64,000 nt of DNA from Tetrastigma voinierianum (lineage: Eukaryota; Streptophyta; Magnoliopsida; Vitales; Vitaceae). How positions within the stretch are numbered: the first letter of the stretch is position 1; each line of letters opens with the position of its first letter. The translations under genes were made by a program, and so were the position numbers. Location of the stretch: contig JAEQBH010004543.1 of the NCBI GenBank assembly GCA_016808115.1, positions 1 through 64,000 of the forward strand. The letters are read 5' to 3'. Positions 34,400 through 45,401 of the stretch are shown here, piece by piece. The notes beneath the pieces are model-generated. The model was not told the origin of the DNA. It did not search any database and saw nothing but the letters and a program-made list of their open reading frames with translations.

Positions 34400-35060
34400 G
34401 TGATATTTCCATTTAACCAGGGACTAGGATGTATTCCTTGAGGTGCCTAGACTACCCCCAAATAGGGAAGTGGATTTCACCATTGAACTAATGCTAGGAA
34501 CAACTCCTATCTCCAAAGCACCTTATCGAATGGCTCCTTTGGAACTTCGAAGGTTAAAAATCTGATTGCAAGAAATGCTTGATAAAAGTTTTGTTAGACC
34601 TAGTGTATCACCTTGGGGAGCTCCAGTGCTCTTTGTTAAAAAGAAGGATGGGACTTTAAGATTATGTATTGATTACAGGGAGTTGAATAGGGTGACAGTT
34701 AAGGATAAATACCCACTACCTAGGATTGATGACTTATTTGATTAGTTGCAAGGGTCTTGTGTTTTCTCTAAGATAGACCTTAGATTAAAGATTATCCATC
34801 GCTAAGGAGTGAAGAGTGAAGACATATTAAAGACTACTTTTCGCACTAGATATGGACACTATGAGTTTTTAGTGATGCCATTTGGGTTGTGACTAATGCC
34901 ACCAGCAGTCTTTATGGATTTAATGAATGGGTTTTCAACCCTTGTTGGATCGTTGTTGTGGTTTTCATAGATGATATCTGGTGTACTCAAGAATAAAGAA
35001 AGAGCATGAAGCACTTACAGGTTGTTCTACAAACCTTGAGGGCACCAACTTTGCTAAGTT
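34400..35060 (+). pseudogene. Reverse transcriptase of the chromovirus element
   Basis: In order: EVDFTIELMLGTTPISKAPYR (about 34468, frameshifted), VRPSVSPWGAPVLFVKKKDG (about 34598), LRLCIDYRELNRVTVKDKYP (about 34660), DLR and AFRTRYGHYEF-like text, MPFGL (about 34874), and VFIDDI (about 34963), the catalytic box with both aspartates present. Stops (e.g. the amber near 34743 in LFD*LQG) and indels interrupt it. Confidence 0.92.
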
Positions 35061-35920
35061 TAAGAAGTGTGAGTTGGTTGGATCAAATTTCCTTCCTCGG
35101 TCCTGGTTTCAGGATATTTCAATAGATCCGAAAGAGTGAGGCGATGTTGAGTTAGAAGAGACCTACCGGTGGTAAGTTAGAAGCTTTTTGGGGTATGGTG
35201 GTTATTATGACCGGTTAATTGAAGGTTTCCAAAATATCTGCACTTTACTAGATTCTGCTCAAAAAGAATTTTGAGTTTGAGTGGAGTAAGGAATAGAAAT
35301 TAGTTTTGAGGAACTAAAAAAAAAAGTATCGGCTCGATGTTGTATTCGTCAAGGTATCGGAAGGTTGTTTATAGTGGCGCATCATGCAAGGTTTAGGTTG
35401 GCCAAATGCTCATGCGAGGAAAGTGATATATGCCTCTAAAGTGAAACCATATGACAGAAATTACCTCACTCACGACTTAAATTTGTGATTATGATTTTAC
35501 CTTAAAATTTGGAGCATTACTTGTCTGGTGGAACTTGTGAGATATATATGAGACCACATGAGTTTTGAAATATGTATTCTCCTAAAGGATTTAAATGAGA
35601 TACTTAAGATTGATTAGACCTCATAAAGATTATGATTGCAACATTTTATATCATCTTGGTAAGGCTAATGTAGTTGTTGATGCCTTAAGTAGAAAATCAT
35701 ATGGTTCTATGTCAACTCTGAAAGTAATGCAAGTTGAATTGTTTTTTTGACTTGAATGCTTTACAAGTTCAATTCCAAGCTTTGGAATCTGGAATTTTGT
35801 TAGCTAATTTTAATTTGCAACCAAACCTAATTAGGAGGATTAAGTCCTCACAAAAGGATGACTCGGAGTTAGTCATCATGGATAAGTGAAAGAGCGAAAA
35901 TCTAATTTGCCTCCTTGATG
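35061..35920 (+). pseudogene. RNase H and linker of the chromovirus element
   Basis: Text such as YDRNYLTHDLN (about 35450), GKANVVVDALSRKS (about 35655) and a linker with QPNLIRRIKSSQKDD (about 35820) match the RT_RNaseH block KANVVADALSRK and the pre-integrase linker. Highly broken before 35440. Confidence 0.8.
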
Positions 35921-35929
35921 GATGATGAC

Positions 35930-36700
35930 CTCTAAATTCAAGAATAGATTGGCATGTATACCTCACGTTGGAGGGCTAAGGAAGGAAGCTCTAAAGGGAT
36001 TTCACGACTCTAGATTTATAGTACCGCCTAGGGAGACAAAGATGTTATATTATTAGCAAACCGATTGTATTGGTGGCATGGATTAAAACATGATATTGCA
36101 AAGTTCATAACATAGTGTTTGGTTTGCCAACAAGTGAAAGTTGAGCACCAACGGCCTAGAGGAAAGTTGCAACCCCTCTCAATTCCTGAATGGAAGTGGG
36201 AGAATATTACCATGGACTTTGTTTCAGGATTACCTAAATCCTCAAGAGGTAATGATGCGATGTGGGTGATTATTAATAGATTGATAAAGTCAGCTCATTT
36301 ACACATATCTGAACTACATTCACTTTGGATAAATTAGCCTCCTTGTATGTTAAAGAGGTTGTCAGGCTACATAGGGTTCCGGTGTCCATTGTTTCAGATA
36401 GGGATACTCGTTTTACTTCCAAATTTTGGAGGAGCTTGCAAAATGCTCTTGGGACCCAATAAAATTTTAGTCTTGCATTTTCACCCCTGGATGATGGTCG
36501 TCAGAAAAATCAATTCATATTTTGGAGGATATACTTTCTGAGCATGTGTTTTGGATTTTGGGGAGTAGTTGGGAGAGATCATATGCCCTTAGTTGAATTT
36601 TCTTATAATAATCACTTTCAGAGCAAATTATTGGGATGACACCATATGGGCCCTCTCTATGTGGTAGAAAATGTAGATCCCTAATTTGTTGGGATGATGT
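35930..36700 (+). pseudogene. Integrase of the chromovirus element
   Basis: It shows RYWWHGLKHDIAKF-like text (about 36060), CLVCQQVKVEHQRPRG (36116 on), WKWENITMDFVSGLPKS (about 36189) with the first catalytic aspartate, RVPVSIVSDRDTRFTSKFW in shifted frames (about 36376) with the second, and GTQLNFSLAFHPxxDGQ-like text (about 36455). Confidence 0.9.
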
Positions 36701-36865
36701 GGAGTGAAAAGAAACTTTTGGAGTCGGGAGTTGGATTCGGTGACTCTGGAAAGATTCGATTATCTGAGTGGAGTTGAAGGCGGCCCAAAATTAAACAAAA
36801 AAGTTATGTGATGTGAGAGCGGGAGTGGAATTCCGGTGTGACCATGTTTTCCTAAAGGGTGTCTG

Positions 36866-37250
36866 ATGAAAAATGTGATGAGATTTGGAAAGAAAAGAAA
36901 GCTAAGTCCTAGATATGTGGTACCATTTGAAGTGCTTGATAAGGTAAGTGCCTTAGCATACAGAGTTACATTGCCCCCAAGGTTGGGAAAAATACATGGT
37001 GTATTTCATGTGTCATCACTAAGGAAATATGTTTATAATCAATCTCATGTGGTAGAGATTGAACCCATTCAGGTGGATAAAAATTTGACTTATGAAGAAT
37101 ATCTATTGAATTGTCGATGATATGAAAAGGTTTTCATCGTACGAATTGTGAAACTAGTAAAAGTCAATGGAATAATCATTGAAGAGCAGAGCGACATGAG
37201 AATTAAGTGAGATAAGGAGAAGTACCGCCTCTTTCCGCCAACCGGGTATG
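36866..37250 (+). pseudogene. Integrase C-terminus and chromodomain-like end
   Basis: KRKLSPRYVVPFEVLDKVS, AYRVTLPPRL, then GVFHVSSLRKYV (36866-37040) form the GPY/F-type integrase end that is followed in plant chromoviruses by a chromodomain. After LTYEEYL and a stop, readable pieces VRIVKLVKVNG and EEQSDMRIK then KYRLFPPT fit a decayed chromodomain (usually ATWExEDxMRxKYPxLF). In chromoviruses this module is thought to guide integration to marked chromatin. Confidence 0.85.
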
Positions 37251-38149
37251 TCAAGTTTAGGACTATGACATTTTTTTTTTTTTTTTAAAGGAGAGGGAGA
37301 AACAAGGGAGGGGGAGGGGGGGTCGTTTTATAAATATTAAAAGTGAAGGGCTATATGGGCAATAATTAGGAAACTTATAATATAAAGAATATTTTCACTC
37401 TTTCTTCTCACCTAGCCTCACATGTATTTCAGCTTTTCTCCCTATAAGAGAGAAGAGCAAAAAAAGGATTCAAGGAGGGAATTTTCAAGGTTTAAAAACA
37501 CGATCCCAGGAAGTGAGGATTCTCCTAGATCACTGATTTTGATAGTTAAAGCTTTCAAAAGTCAAATTTGAAAACAGGGTTTCAAAATTCCTGAATCCCA
37601 AGAAGCCTAAGGCTTTCAAAAAAATTTCAAATGTTTAACTTAGGATTATTCAGATCATATAGAAAACAAAAACCGTGATCTCTAATCCTTAAAACTTAGA
37701 TATGAATGTCTAAGGCTTCCTAAATTCTAAATCTTAAAGCCTAGGGTTTTCTAAAACTTCAAATATGAAACCCTAAAAATATAGGGAATACAAAGTATTG
37801 AGGAAAAATTATTTATGAATTGATATTTGACCTGTTTTGGCTATTCTAAGGACTACTATAAATTAGACTTAATATTCGAAAGGATTTTTCTTCAATAATA
37901 AATTTAGAAAAAATAAAATTATATATATATATATATATGAAACAATATTTTTCTAATAGGTGTTTCTGGCATTATTTATGTGTATAAAGATTTCTCCGAG
38001 TCTCTTGATTTGGACTAGTGTTTTGAGATACCAGGTAAGAGAAATTAATGCAGCTTTTAGTATAAAAAAAAATCTTGATATTATATATATACCTATGGAT
38101 TTTAGAAATTCTCAATTGTTAAAGCAAATCGTATGTATGAAGCAAATAC

Positions 38150-39420
38150 TGTTAGTGATGCGCCCTAGGGCAATAGTGTAATTGTTATTACTTTCATATT
38201 TCAATAATAAAGAGGCAATTTCATTATTATCTTACATTTCTAATTTGGTGATTCACTCTATGAATAGTTGAATCCACTTATGGTCATCAAGTGTGTGACT
38301 TGATGGTAGAACTCTAGACTTCAAATGGAATTACTATTCTAAATTGTCTTTGGTCATTAATTATTGGTGGAGCAATAGTAGATTAAGACTAGTAACTGGA
38401 GTTTGACGGATGATCATGGATACTCATGATATTAAGTCGCTCATAGAGAGTACGCCATTATTGAACATTGGCACTGGATTGACCCATCATGAGAATACTA
38501 CATGGATTATAAGTCACAAGTACTTCTCATCATAATAATGTCTTCTTTTTGTCCTTCGACCTAACACCACCATAGGTTCCTACATGTTGAGCTTTATGTT
38601 TTGACACAGTTCAACATTATCTATAATAGGGTGGTAATACAAACTATAGTTGGACATAAAATAAATCATGTAGAGGGATGTGAATGGATGAAAGGGAATT
38701 GTTCCTCCTTTTAGAGAGATATCCGTGGGCCCCTCGACATGTGAAACTGGAAATTTTATGGCCATGCTCAAATGAATTAATAAGGGTTATTAATGTCATT
38801 TGTATTATCAATTACATGGAAGTGAAAGTGCATGATTGAGGCTTTACAAGGGAGACATAGTTCATGCATGTGTTCAATTAGGATATTGTAGAACCAGGGA
38901 CTCACGACATTTATTATGGATTAGGTTATGTCGGACTGTCGACATCCACATAATCTAGGTAGTGCAGTGCTGCTAGGAACGCTTATGGTCAGAAGTGGGC
39001 TAGAAATGGGCTTTTGAGCAAATTGCCCGACACATTATGTGGACCTACGGGGTCAAACATGAATGGCCAGGAAACCCGGCCCATGGGCTTAAAATTGGTA
39101 TTTAAACCCAAGGGATCCCTATGCGGAAGGCGGCTAAAGGTTTTCATGAGACTCAACCCGGTGCTAGCACACTCGTTTCTCTCTCAGTTTCTAAGAAGGC
39201 TCGTTTGTGTGGATAGTATAGAGAGGTGGAAGCGATCCATTTGTGTGCTTCGGTTGTGAGGGAGGTTTGGCCAGCGCGAGGAGTGAACAGGGGATCCTCT
39301 GGCAGATAAGGTATTCTTCTATCCACAGATCATTTGATGGATCACATGGATCCTTAGTCGGGTTAAGTAAAATTTTAATTTTGATGTGTATAACGTTAAT
39401 CATTTATCGAAAACCTAACA
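38150..39420 (+). mobile_element. 1271-bp solo LTR with intact TGTTAG/CTAACA ends
   Basis: It starts TGTTAGTGATGCGCCC and ends GAAAACCTAACA, a 6-bp perfect terminal inverted repeat. Flanks are AATAC (38145-38149) and AATAT (39421-39425). The sister LTR has the empty site GCAAATCGTGATTG near 31027, so the boundaries are supported independently. It has no internal genes. Superfamily not assigned; a copia-type LTR is likely. Confidence 0.92.
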
Positions 39421-39492
39421 AATATAAGTGATTGTATGAGAAATATGAGTTTGTCAATTGTTGGAAAAAAAAAAAGTGTGTTGGTTTCTATA

Positions 39493-39630
39493 GGCCCCGT
39501 CAACAAGCAATAGTAGTTGACAGCATAGGCTCCGTTAATGGTTGATAGTAGTTGACAACATACGCCCCGTCAACGGGTGATAGTAGTTGACAATATAGGC
39601 TTCGTCTATGGGTTATAGTAGTTGACAAAA
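39493..39630 (+). repeat. Four-unit minisatellite with GTCAAC...GTTGAC units
   Basis: Units of about 37 bp carry CCCGTCAACGGGTGATAGTAG-type text followed by TTGACAACATA. Each unit contains the inverted pair GTCAAC and GTTGAC. Confidence 0.85.
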
Positions 39631-39678
39631 TTCTTTGGAATGAATATTTTTGGGAAGTAAAGGTGTATTATGAAAGTA

Positions 39679-39681
<3 letters not shown>

Positions 39682-39744
<63 letters not shown>
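39682..39744. repeat. (TA)n microsatellite
   Basis: About 31 TA units, inside the 3' LTR. The frame open across it is an artefact. Confidence 0.97.
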
Positions 39745-39745
<1 letters not shown>

Positions 39746-39934
39746 CTATATTTGCATTCATGAATTTTATGGCATTTGTGAAGAAAAAAGAAGAAGAAAA
39801 AAAATATTATATCTCAAATTTGTGAATTTAAGGTATGCGATCCATACAAGTGCATTAAAACCTCTTATTAGGCTTTTAACTCACTCTTGTGGATTAAATT
39901 TTGAGTACTATAGAATGCGGCAAGAGTGATCTTT

Positions 39935-42616
39935 TGTAACACCCCAAATTATACCTTGACAGTTTTATAACATGTCTAGGGTATAATAAAAGTAAATGTA
40001 TATTTTTTCGGAATAAAATAATGCTAAAAAAATAAAATAAGCAAAAATCCGGAATTAATTCAAGAGTCAGGAGTAGAACTGGTAATTTACCAATCAAGGA
40101 CAAAGGTCATATGATAAGAAGATTATAGGCTAAAGTGGAAATATGAATAAATTGATTTGCAAATAATAGCAAAATAAATGACCCAATAGCAAAAACCTAA
40201 AAACTAATACAAAATTGTATAAGGCCAAACATGGCCTTATTAATGAAATGCAAAATATCTCATTTTTGTCCTTTGTGATAGGGCAAATACAGTGGGAGAA
40301 GAGAAGAGAAGGAGAAGAAGAGAAGAAGAGAAAGAGAGAGAGAAAAGGAAGAAGGAAGGAGAAAGAAAAAAAGCAAGGAAGAAAAAAAAAGGAAGAAGAA
40401 AAGACAATTTTTGTGATAAGTAAAGTAAATGAATAACTTTAACATTATGAAGCAGCGTAACTATGACATGCAGTGAGATGTGAAGGTATGGATATGTAAA
40501 GAATTTTGGTATGAATTTGTGTATGAAGTGTTTGTATATGGAACTTTAGTAGGATGTAGTATAGAATCACATTTGGAGGTTTGAAATACCTCTTTTGTGT
40601 AGAATCTTGTTTGGAATGATTGTTTGGTTTGATTTGGTCCTCAATGGAGGAAAAATCTGTATAGAGAAAATGTTGGGTTTGGGAGATGCTATCATTTTTT
40701 TAAACTCATGTTTTGTTTTGACCATAACACCTTAACTCATCCAAATTTAGTAGTTAATTGCAGGTAAACGAGACTAGGAGAAAATTATTCTTGAAATAGG
40801 TGTCTTTGTAAATTTTAGCCAGTGTACCAGAAAGTCGTTAAAGTAGAGGCTCATTTTTCGGTCAATTAAATGATACAATTTTAGGTTTTGAGCAGTTTGG
40901 TATTTAAGCCATAAGTTGAGTTTCACTCATCCAAATTGAGTTATTCAAATTTCTAGGTAAACTATACTTCTAGGAAAACAAATCTCCATGAAATAAATAT
41001 ATCCAAATTTAGATCCCATTGGACCTAGAAAATTCATCAAAGGAACAATTATCCACAAATCTGTCTCATACTTGGTCCCACTGATGATAGTCGGGTTTTA
41101 AATCATAACCCAAGTTATAAATTCTAAATGATGTGATTCAAATTTATGTACAAACTAGACATCTGGGAGAACAACTTTCATGAAGAAAATATAGTCAAAT
41201 TATGTCTCTATCATTCCAAGAAAATTTTCAAATATAGGACACAATTCCATGTTATATTTCACAGAAAGCATCCAGGGAAGCCGGTTCGAATGTTTGAACC
41301 ATATCTCCCAATTAAAAGTCCAAATGACATGATTTTGAACCATAAGAAACTTAAGACATAAGGGTATATTGAATTAGAAGATCACTTTCTCTAACAATCC
41401 CGTTTATAGGGTCAAAAATTGTAGTTGAAAATGGACTTAGGAACTGCCTCGAATTGTTCAGGCATAATTGTTTATGGAAATTAAAATTGTATAAAGGTTA
41501 TATAAATGTATTGTTATATGAAATAATGTATCATAGTAATATGATCATGATAACATGTGTTATGAAAGCTAAAGAGAACACACATATAATTTTGTTATAT
41601 GAAAAGTGATTAAATATTTATAAGAAATTATTTGTGTAGATATCACATAAAGTATATATGATATAAGTAATTATTCATGTATATGAGATATATTTTTCTA
41701 ATACCTGAAAGATTGTTAAGAAAACATAATAAAACCGATTGCCTGCTTATGACCGGGTAGTTGGATAGATAGGCATGTCTATAAGGATCGTTATTTGTAG
41801 CATCTTGTTATAGATATCGAAGGCCGTTTAGGTTGATGACATAGATCCGTGTGGATCGTATAAGCGACCCCGTTTGGGTCCTTACAAATTGATATCTTGT
41901 TTCTGGTACAATGATAGTACGCCCGGTACATCGAGGTTCTTTCCGGCCATCACTTCTAAGGTTTATCTCAGGCATGAAAAAATAAAGCAAATGACAGTAT
42001 CCATAAAATGAGATGTATATGATATATGACATGATAGGAAAAGCATAACATTGCTATGTGATGATGAATATCTGATTACAAGAACAAAGTAAAGTGTAAG
42101 ATGACACGAAAGTATATGAAATATGATAAGAAATGAAACATGTTATAGAAAAAGTAGATATGATGGATAGAGTATATGTAAATGTTATATTTTTTCATAA
42201 GTATATGTATGTCAGAGTGAGATGATCCTTAATAGGGTTGTCCGGTATTCCTACTTAAGTTATAAGCTTAGCCTGAGAGAGTGTTTCATCCGTGTAGGTG
42301 GAGAAACCGAGGAGGACGGGTTTGATCTGCATCGGCGGTCAAAGTCAACACAACCTTTCGTTGCCCCTAAAAGACCATTTTGTATAATGTATATGTATTT
42401 TTGTTTCACTTTTGCTTGATAAATATTGTAAGCATTGAGCAACATATAGCAAACTTGTATATATTTTGTATGTCTCTTGTGAGGAATATAGTAAGTTAAA
42501 TATTTAACATTATATGAATAAACAAACAAAGTTTATAAGTTTATAGTAAGCAGAGAAAAAAAAAAGTACACCCTAAGCTTGTCACTTAGGGTGTAATCGA
42601 GGTTGGGAGCGTCACA
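39935..42616 (+). mobile_element. 2.7-kb solo LTR starting TGTAACACCCC
   Basis: It starts TGTAACACCCCAAATTATAC and ends GGGTGTAATCGAGG...GAGCGTCACA, the usual ends of plant chromovirus LTRs. ATCTTT lies at 39929-39934 and again at 42618-42623. The sister LTR has the single uninterrupted site GAGTGATCTTTGGGTAGG at about 32228. No coding domain was found inside; the purine-rich frame at 40215-40436 is low complexity. The element is a solo LTR. Confidence 0.88.
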
Positions 42617-42982
42617 AATCTTTAGGTAAGAAAGGAATGCGGTTAATATGGAAGCGAGGCATTGAAGGAATATATATATATATATAATCATATTAAAATA
42701 ATAATACCAGGCTGACCAGTCTATTTTGATTTTTCGGACCGAGTGGTTGCAAAGTTTATATTTGGAAGACTTTTATTAATAGATTTTGGGAGAATTAGTG
42801 TACGAATTTTATTTAATTTATTTATTTTTTTTGTTTCTAGATGTTGGTTCAATTTGAGTTATGATGATATACTGGATTTTATGATTTTTTTTTTTTTTTT
42901 TTTTGATGACATTCACATATGAGATTTTAAGACCTCATATGAAATATTGATAATGCCCACTAAAAGGAATTAGGGTGTTATA

Positions 42983-43187
42983 GAGAGTTTCGGTTGTTCT
43001 CAAGCTATGACTTAATCCTTCATAAGCGGTGTATTATTCAAATATATTTAGCTATCTACCCATAGATATAGGATTAGTTTGTAACAACTTCTAGTTTGTG
43101 GGATATTAAACCATTCTTGGTTATTTCCTTAGTGTATTTATACGTCTGGTTAGTCAATCATAAATGATAAGTTTTGTTATTCTCTCA
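42983..43187 (+). repeat. Copia-B 5' LTR, right part
   Basis: It matches the 3' LTR 45190-45401, sharing TAACAACTTC, CCATTCTTGGTTATTTCC, GTGTATTTATACGTC and TTCTCTCA. The first about nine bases are at 30177-30185, left of the inserted chromovirus. Confidence 0.88.
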
Positions 43188-43200
43188 TAGTATTAGAGCT
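43188..43200 (+). promoter_or_regulatory. Copia-B primer-binding site
   Basis: TAGTATTAGAGCT is a decayed form of TGGTATCAGAGCT, complementary to initiator Met-tRNA. Confidence 0.8.
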
Positions 43201-43269
43201 AAACCAGAGATAACAAATTCCAATATTTTTTATTTATCTCCTTCCCCTCCTTTCTGTAATCTCGAACAG

Positions 43270-43910
43270 CCATTGCTGACTCTTCACCCTCATTTCTCAA
43301 CACTAATGAATTCCACAACACCCTTATCAGCATAAATGTTGCTGCCCAAACCCCTCTAAAACTCACTTCTAGCAACTACCTTTCATGGAAATTGCAATTT
43401 CACACTCTTGTATTGGCCTGATCTCTTAGGCTATATGATAAGCAAAGCCTGTCTCTATTTTCTCCACACAGGCAAACACAACGAATCAACCTGCTCACAT
43501 CCTTTGGATCCAGACGGGACCGATTAATGCTGAATGCCATCGTGGCTCCATCTCCCCACTATCCTTACCATTTGTTGCACAAGCCAGACCGCTCATGAAG
43601 CATGGACTATCTTGTGATACCTAAACGACCCAACCGGTAAGAGCGCATCAAATGAGCGGCTTGACTCGAGATGATCCGCAGGCTCACAAAGTGTCCCTTG
43701 ACATTCTGTGCAATCCATAAGGCCAAAGCTAATGAGCTTGCCCTTCTTGAAACGCAATATATATAGAAGATCTCAGGCATGATACTTGATGGGCTTTATA
43801 TGATAAATCTGAGGAGACACATGTTGTCGAGATAGAGACACTTTATAACCTTTGAGGAACTACATGAAAAATTGCTCACTTTTGAAGCATCGGCGATCAC
43901 CACAAAACCA
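43270..43910 (+). pseudogene. Copia-B gag remnant
   Basis: NSTTPLSAINVAAQTPLKLT followed by SNYLSWKLQFHTLL (about 43310-43410) is the typical start of plant copia Gag. Frames break soon after. It ends near 43905, where text corresponding to the middle of RT begins, so nucleocapsid, protease, integrase and the RT N-terminus are deleted. Confidence 0.85.
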
Positions 43911-43959
43911 GACCCCCTTCATTTTCCTACCACTGCTAATCCCACGAGCAGGAATCCAA

Positions 43960-45005
43960 CAACTTGGCTCTCACTTGCACCTTAAACAATGCCTTTCTTC
44001 AAGGTCATCTATCAGAGAATGTATACATGTCACAAACACTAGGATTTGTTGATAAAGACAAGCCTCTATGTTTGCAAGCTATCAAAAGCAATATATGGCC
44101 TAAACAAGCCTAGGAGTGGTACCATGAGCTCTGAACATTTCTCCTACAGTTTGGTTTTCAAAATTCATATGTTGATACTTCCCTCTTTGTCTTTCATGTT
44201 GATGGCCACACTATGTATCTCTTTATTTATGTTGATGATTTAATTATCACAGGAGACAATGCTACCAAAGTTAATCATTTCATTTGTATTCTTGCTTAGT
44301 GATTTTCCATCAAAGACCTCGACACAAACTTACACTTTTGAGTGTCGAAGTTGTCCCGAACAAACATTGTATTCTTTCTCACAAAAGCTGATATATTATG
44401 GATCACCTCATCAAGCCAAGATACACAGCCTTAAGACGGTTCTTACTCTCATACCAACCATTTAAACCTGTGTTGCCCTCAGGTTCCTTCCTCTCGATCA
44501 GCCCGAGTATTGTAACCCAGTAGTTGGGACCTCATTGCTAATTACGGACCGGACATTGCCTTTGTTGTTAACAAATTGTCTGATATATACTGCTTGCCTA
44601 AATGAACATTGGTCCTTTATCAAACGGCTATTGCGTTATCTTGTTGGAACCATTAATGATGGCTTACAACTCTACAATGACTCTACTCTTAGTTTGCATG
44701 CTTTCTCAGACTCTTCTCTCAATTTACAAGCTTTCTCTTACGCTAATTGGGCAAGGGGCAAGGAAACTTTTTGCTTAACCAGTGCTTATGTTGTTTATCT
44801 TGGTAAAAATCCGATATCCTGGAGTTCTAAAAAGCAACGGACTATTGCTAGATCCTCCACTAAGGCAAAGTATCACTCAGTTGCACAAAAAACTGCTAAA
44901 CTTAATTTCATCTATTATCTCTTGACTAATCTTGGTATTTCTCTTCCCCACTACCCTGTCATTTATTGTGATAGCGCTAGAACCTTCCGACTCTGTTCAA
45001 TGTGA
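43960..45005 (+). pseudogene. Copia-B reverse transcriptase (C-terminal part) and RNase H
   Basis: NNAFLQGHLSENVYMSQT (about 43985) then KAIYGLNKP (about 44085), a degraded LFMLMI-type block where YVDDIIITG is expected (about 44220), and LTPIPT (about 44445). The RNase H part is open at 44535-45005 with KRLLRYLVGTINDGLQLYND, ARGKETFCLTSAYVVYLG, ISWSSKKQRTIARSSTKAKY and VIYCDSA. RNase H is the best kept piece. Confidence 0.92.
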
Positions 45006-45180
45006 GTTTCATTCGAATGAAGCATGTTGCAATAGATTTTCATTTTATCGAGATCAAAGTTCAAAATGATGCTCTTAATGTGCTCCATGTCTCTTAGAAG
45101 TCAACGATGCTCTGCAAGCCACTTCCATGACAATTTTCTTTAACTCGAAACCTGAGATTGGACTTCTCTCGAGCTCCATC

Positions 45181-45189
45181 TTGGGGGCA
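45181..45189 (+). promoter_or_regulatory. Copia-B polypurine tract
   Basis: TTGGGGGCA directly before the 3' LTR. Confidence 0.75.
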
Positions 45190-45401
45190 TATAATAGAGA
45201 GTTTAGTTATTTTGCAGTGCTTGATATTCCTTCATAGGTGATTGTATTATTCAAATATGTGTTCCGATTGTCTTCCATGATATAGGATTAAGTTTGTAAC
45301 AACTTCCTAGTTAGTAGGATCTTCAACCATTCTTGGTTATTTCCCTGGTGTATTTATACGTCAGTTAGTCGATCATAAATTATAAGTTTTTCATTCTCTC
45401 A
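45190..45401 (+). repeat. Copia-B 3' LTR
   Basis: 212 bp, starting TATAATAGAGAG (TG altered) and ending TTCTCTCA. It is followed by AATGA, also present left of the 5' LTR. Confidence 0.88.

Larger units (their letters stand above)
30186..42982 (+). mobile_element. Chromovirus-type Ty3/gypsy element (Tekay/Del-like), nested in the copia-B LTR
   Basis: LTRs at 30186-32632 and 37264-42982 flank gag, protease, RT, RNase H, integrase and a chromodomain-like end. GAGAG occurs at 30181-30185 and 42983-42987, an exact 5-bp target duplication. The primer site is of the initiator-Met type. Both LTRs have further insertions, so the element is older than those. All genes are broken. Confidence 0.92.
37264..42982 (+). 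repeat. 3' LTR of the chromovirus element (with two nested LTRs)
   Basis: It starts TATGACATTTTT (TG lost or altered) and ends AATTAGGGTGTTATA, followed by the GAGAG target duplication. Without the inserts at 38150-39420 and 39935-42616 it matches the 5' LTR along its length. Confidence 0.88.
30177..45401 (+). mobile_element. Copia-B: internally deleted Ty1/copia element split by a gypsy element
   Basis: Its 5' LTR starts TAATGAGAG at 30177 and resumes after the nested gypsy element at 42983; its 3' LTR is 45190-45401. AATGA (extendable to AAATGATA) occurs at 30172-30176 and 45402-45406 and is taken as the target duplication. The internal region is about 2.0 kb instead of the usual 4 kb or more. 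The short LTR (about 212 bp) and gag wording fit the Ale/Retrofit-type lineage, which is an inference from memory. Confidence 0.82.

Noticed and set aside
39663..39929. Open frame with an Ile-Tyr repeat
   Set aside because: It is only a translation of the (TA)n microsatellite.
40215..40445. Open frames of 61-73 codons on both strands
   Set aside because: They come from a GA-rich low-complexity tract (GAGAAGAGAAGA type) inside a solo LTR; the composition explains the openness.
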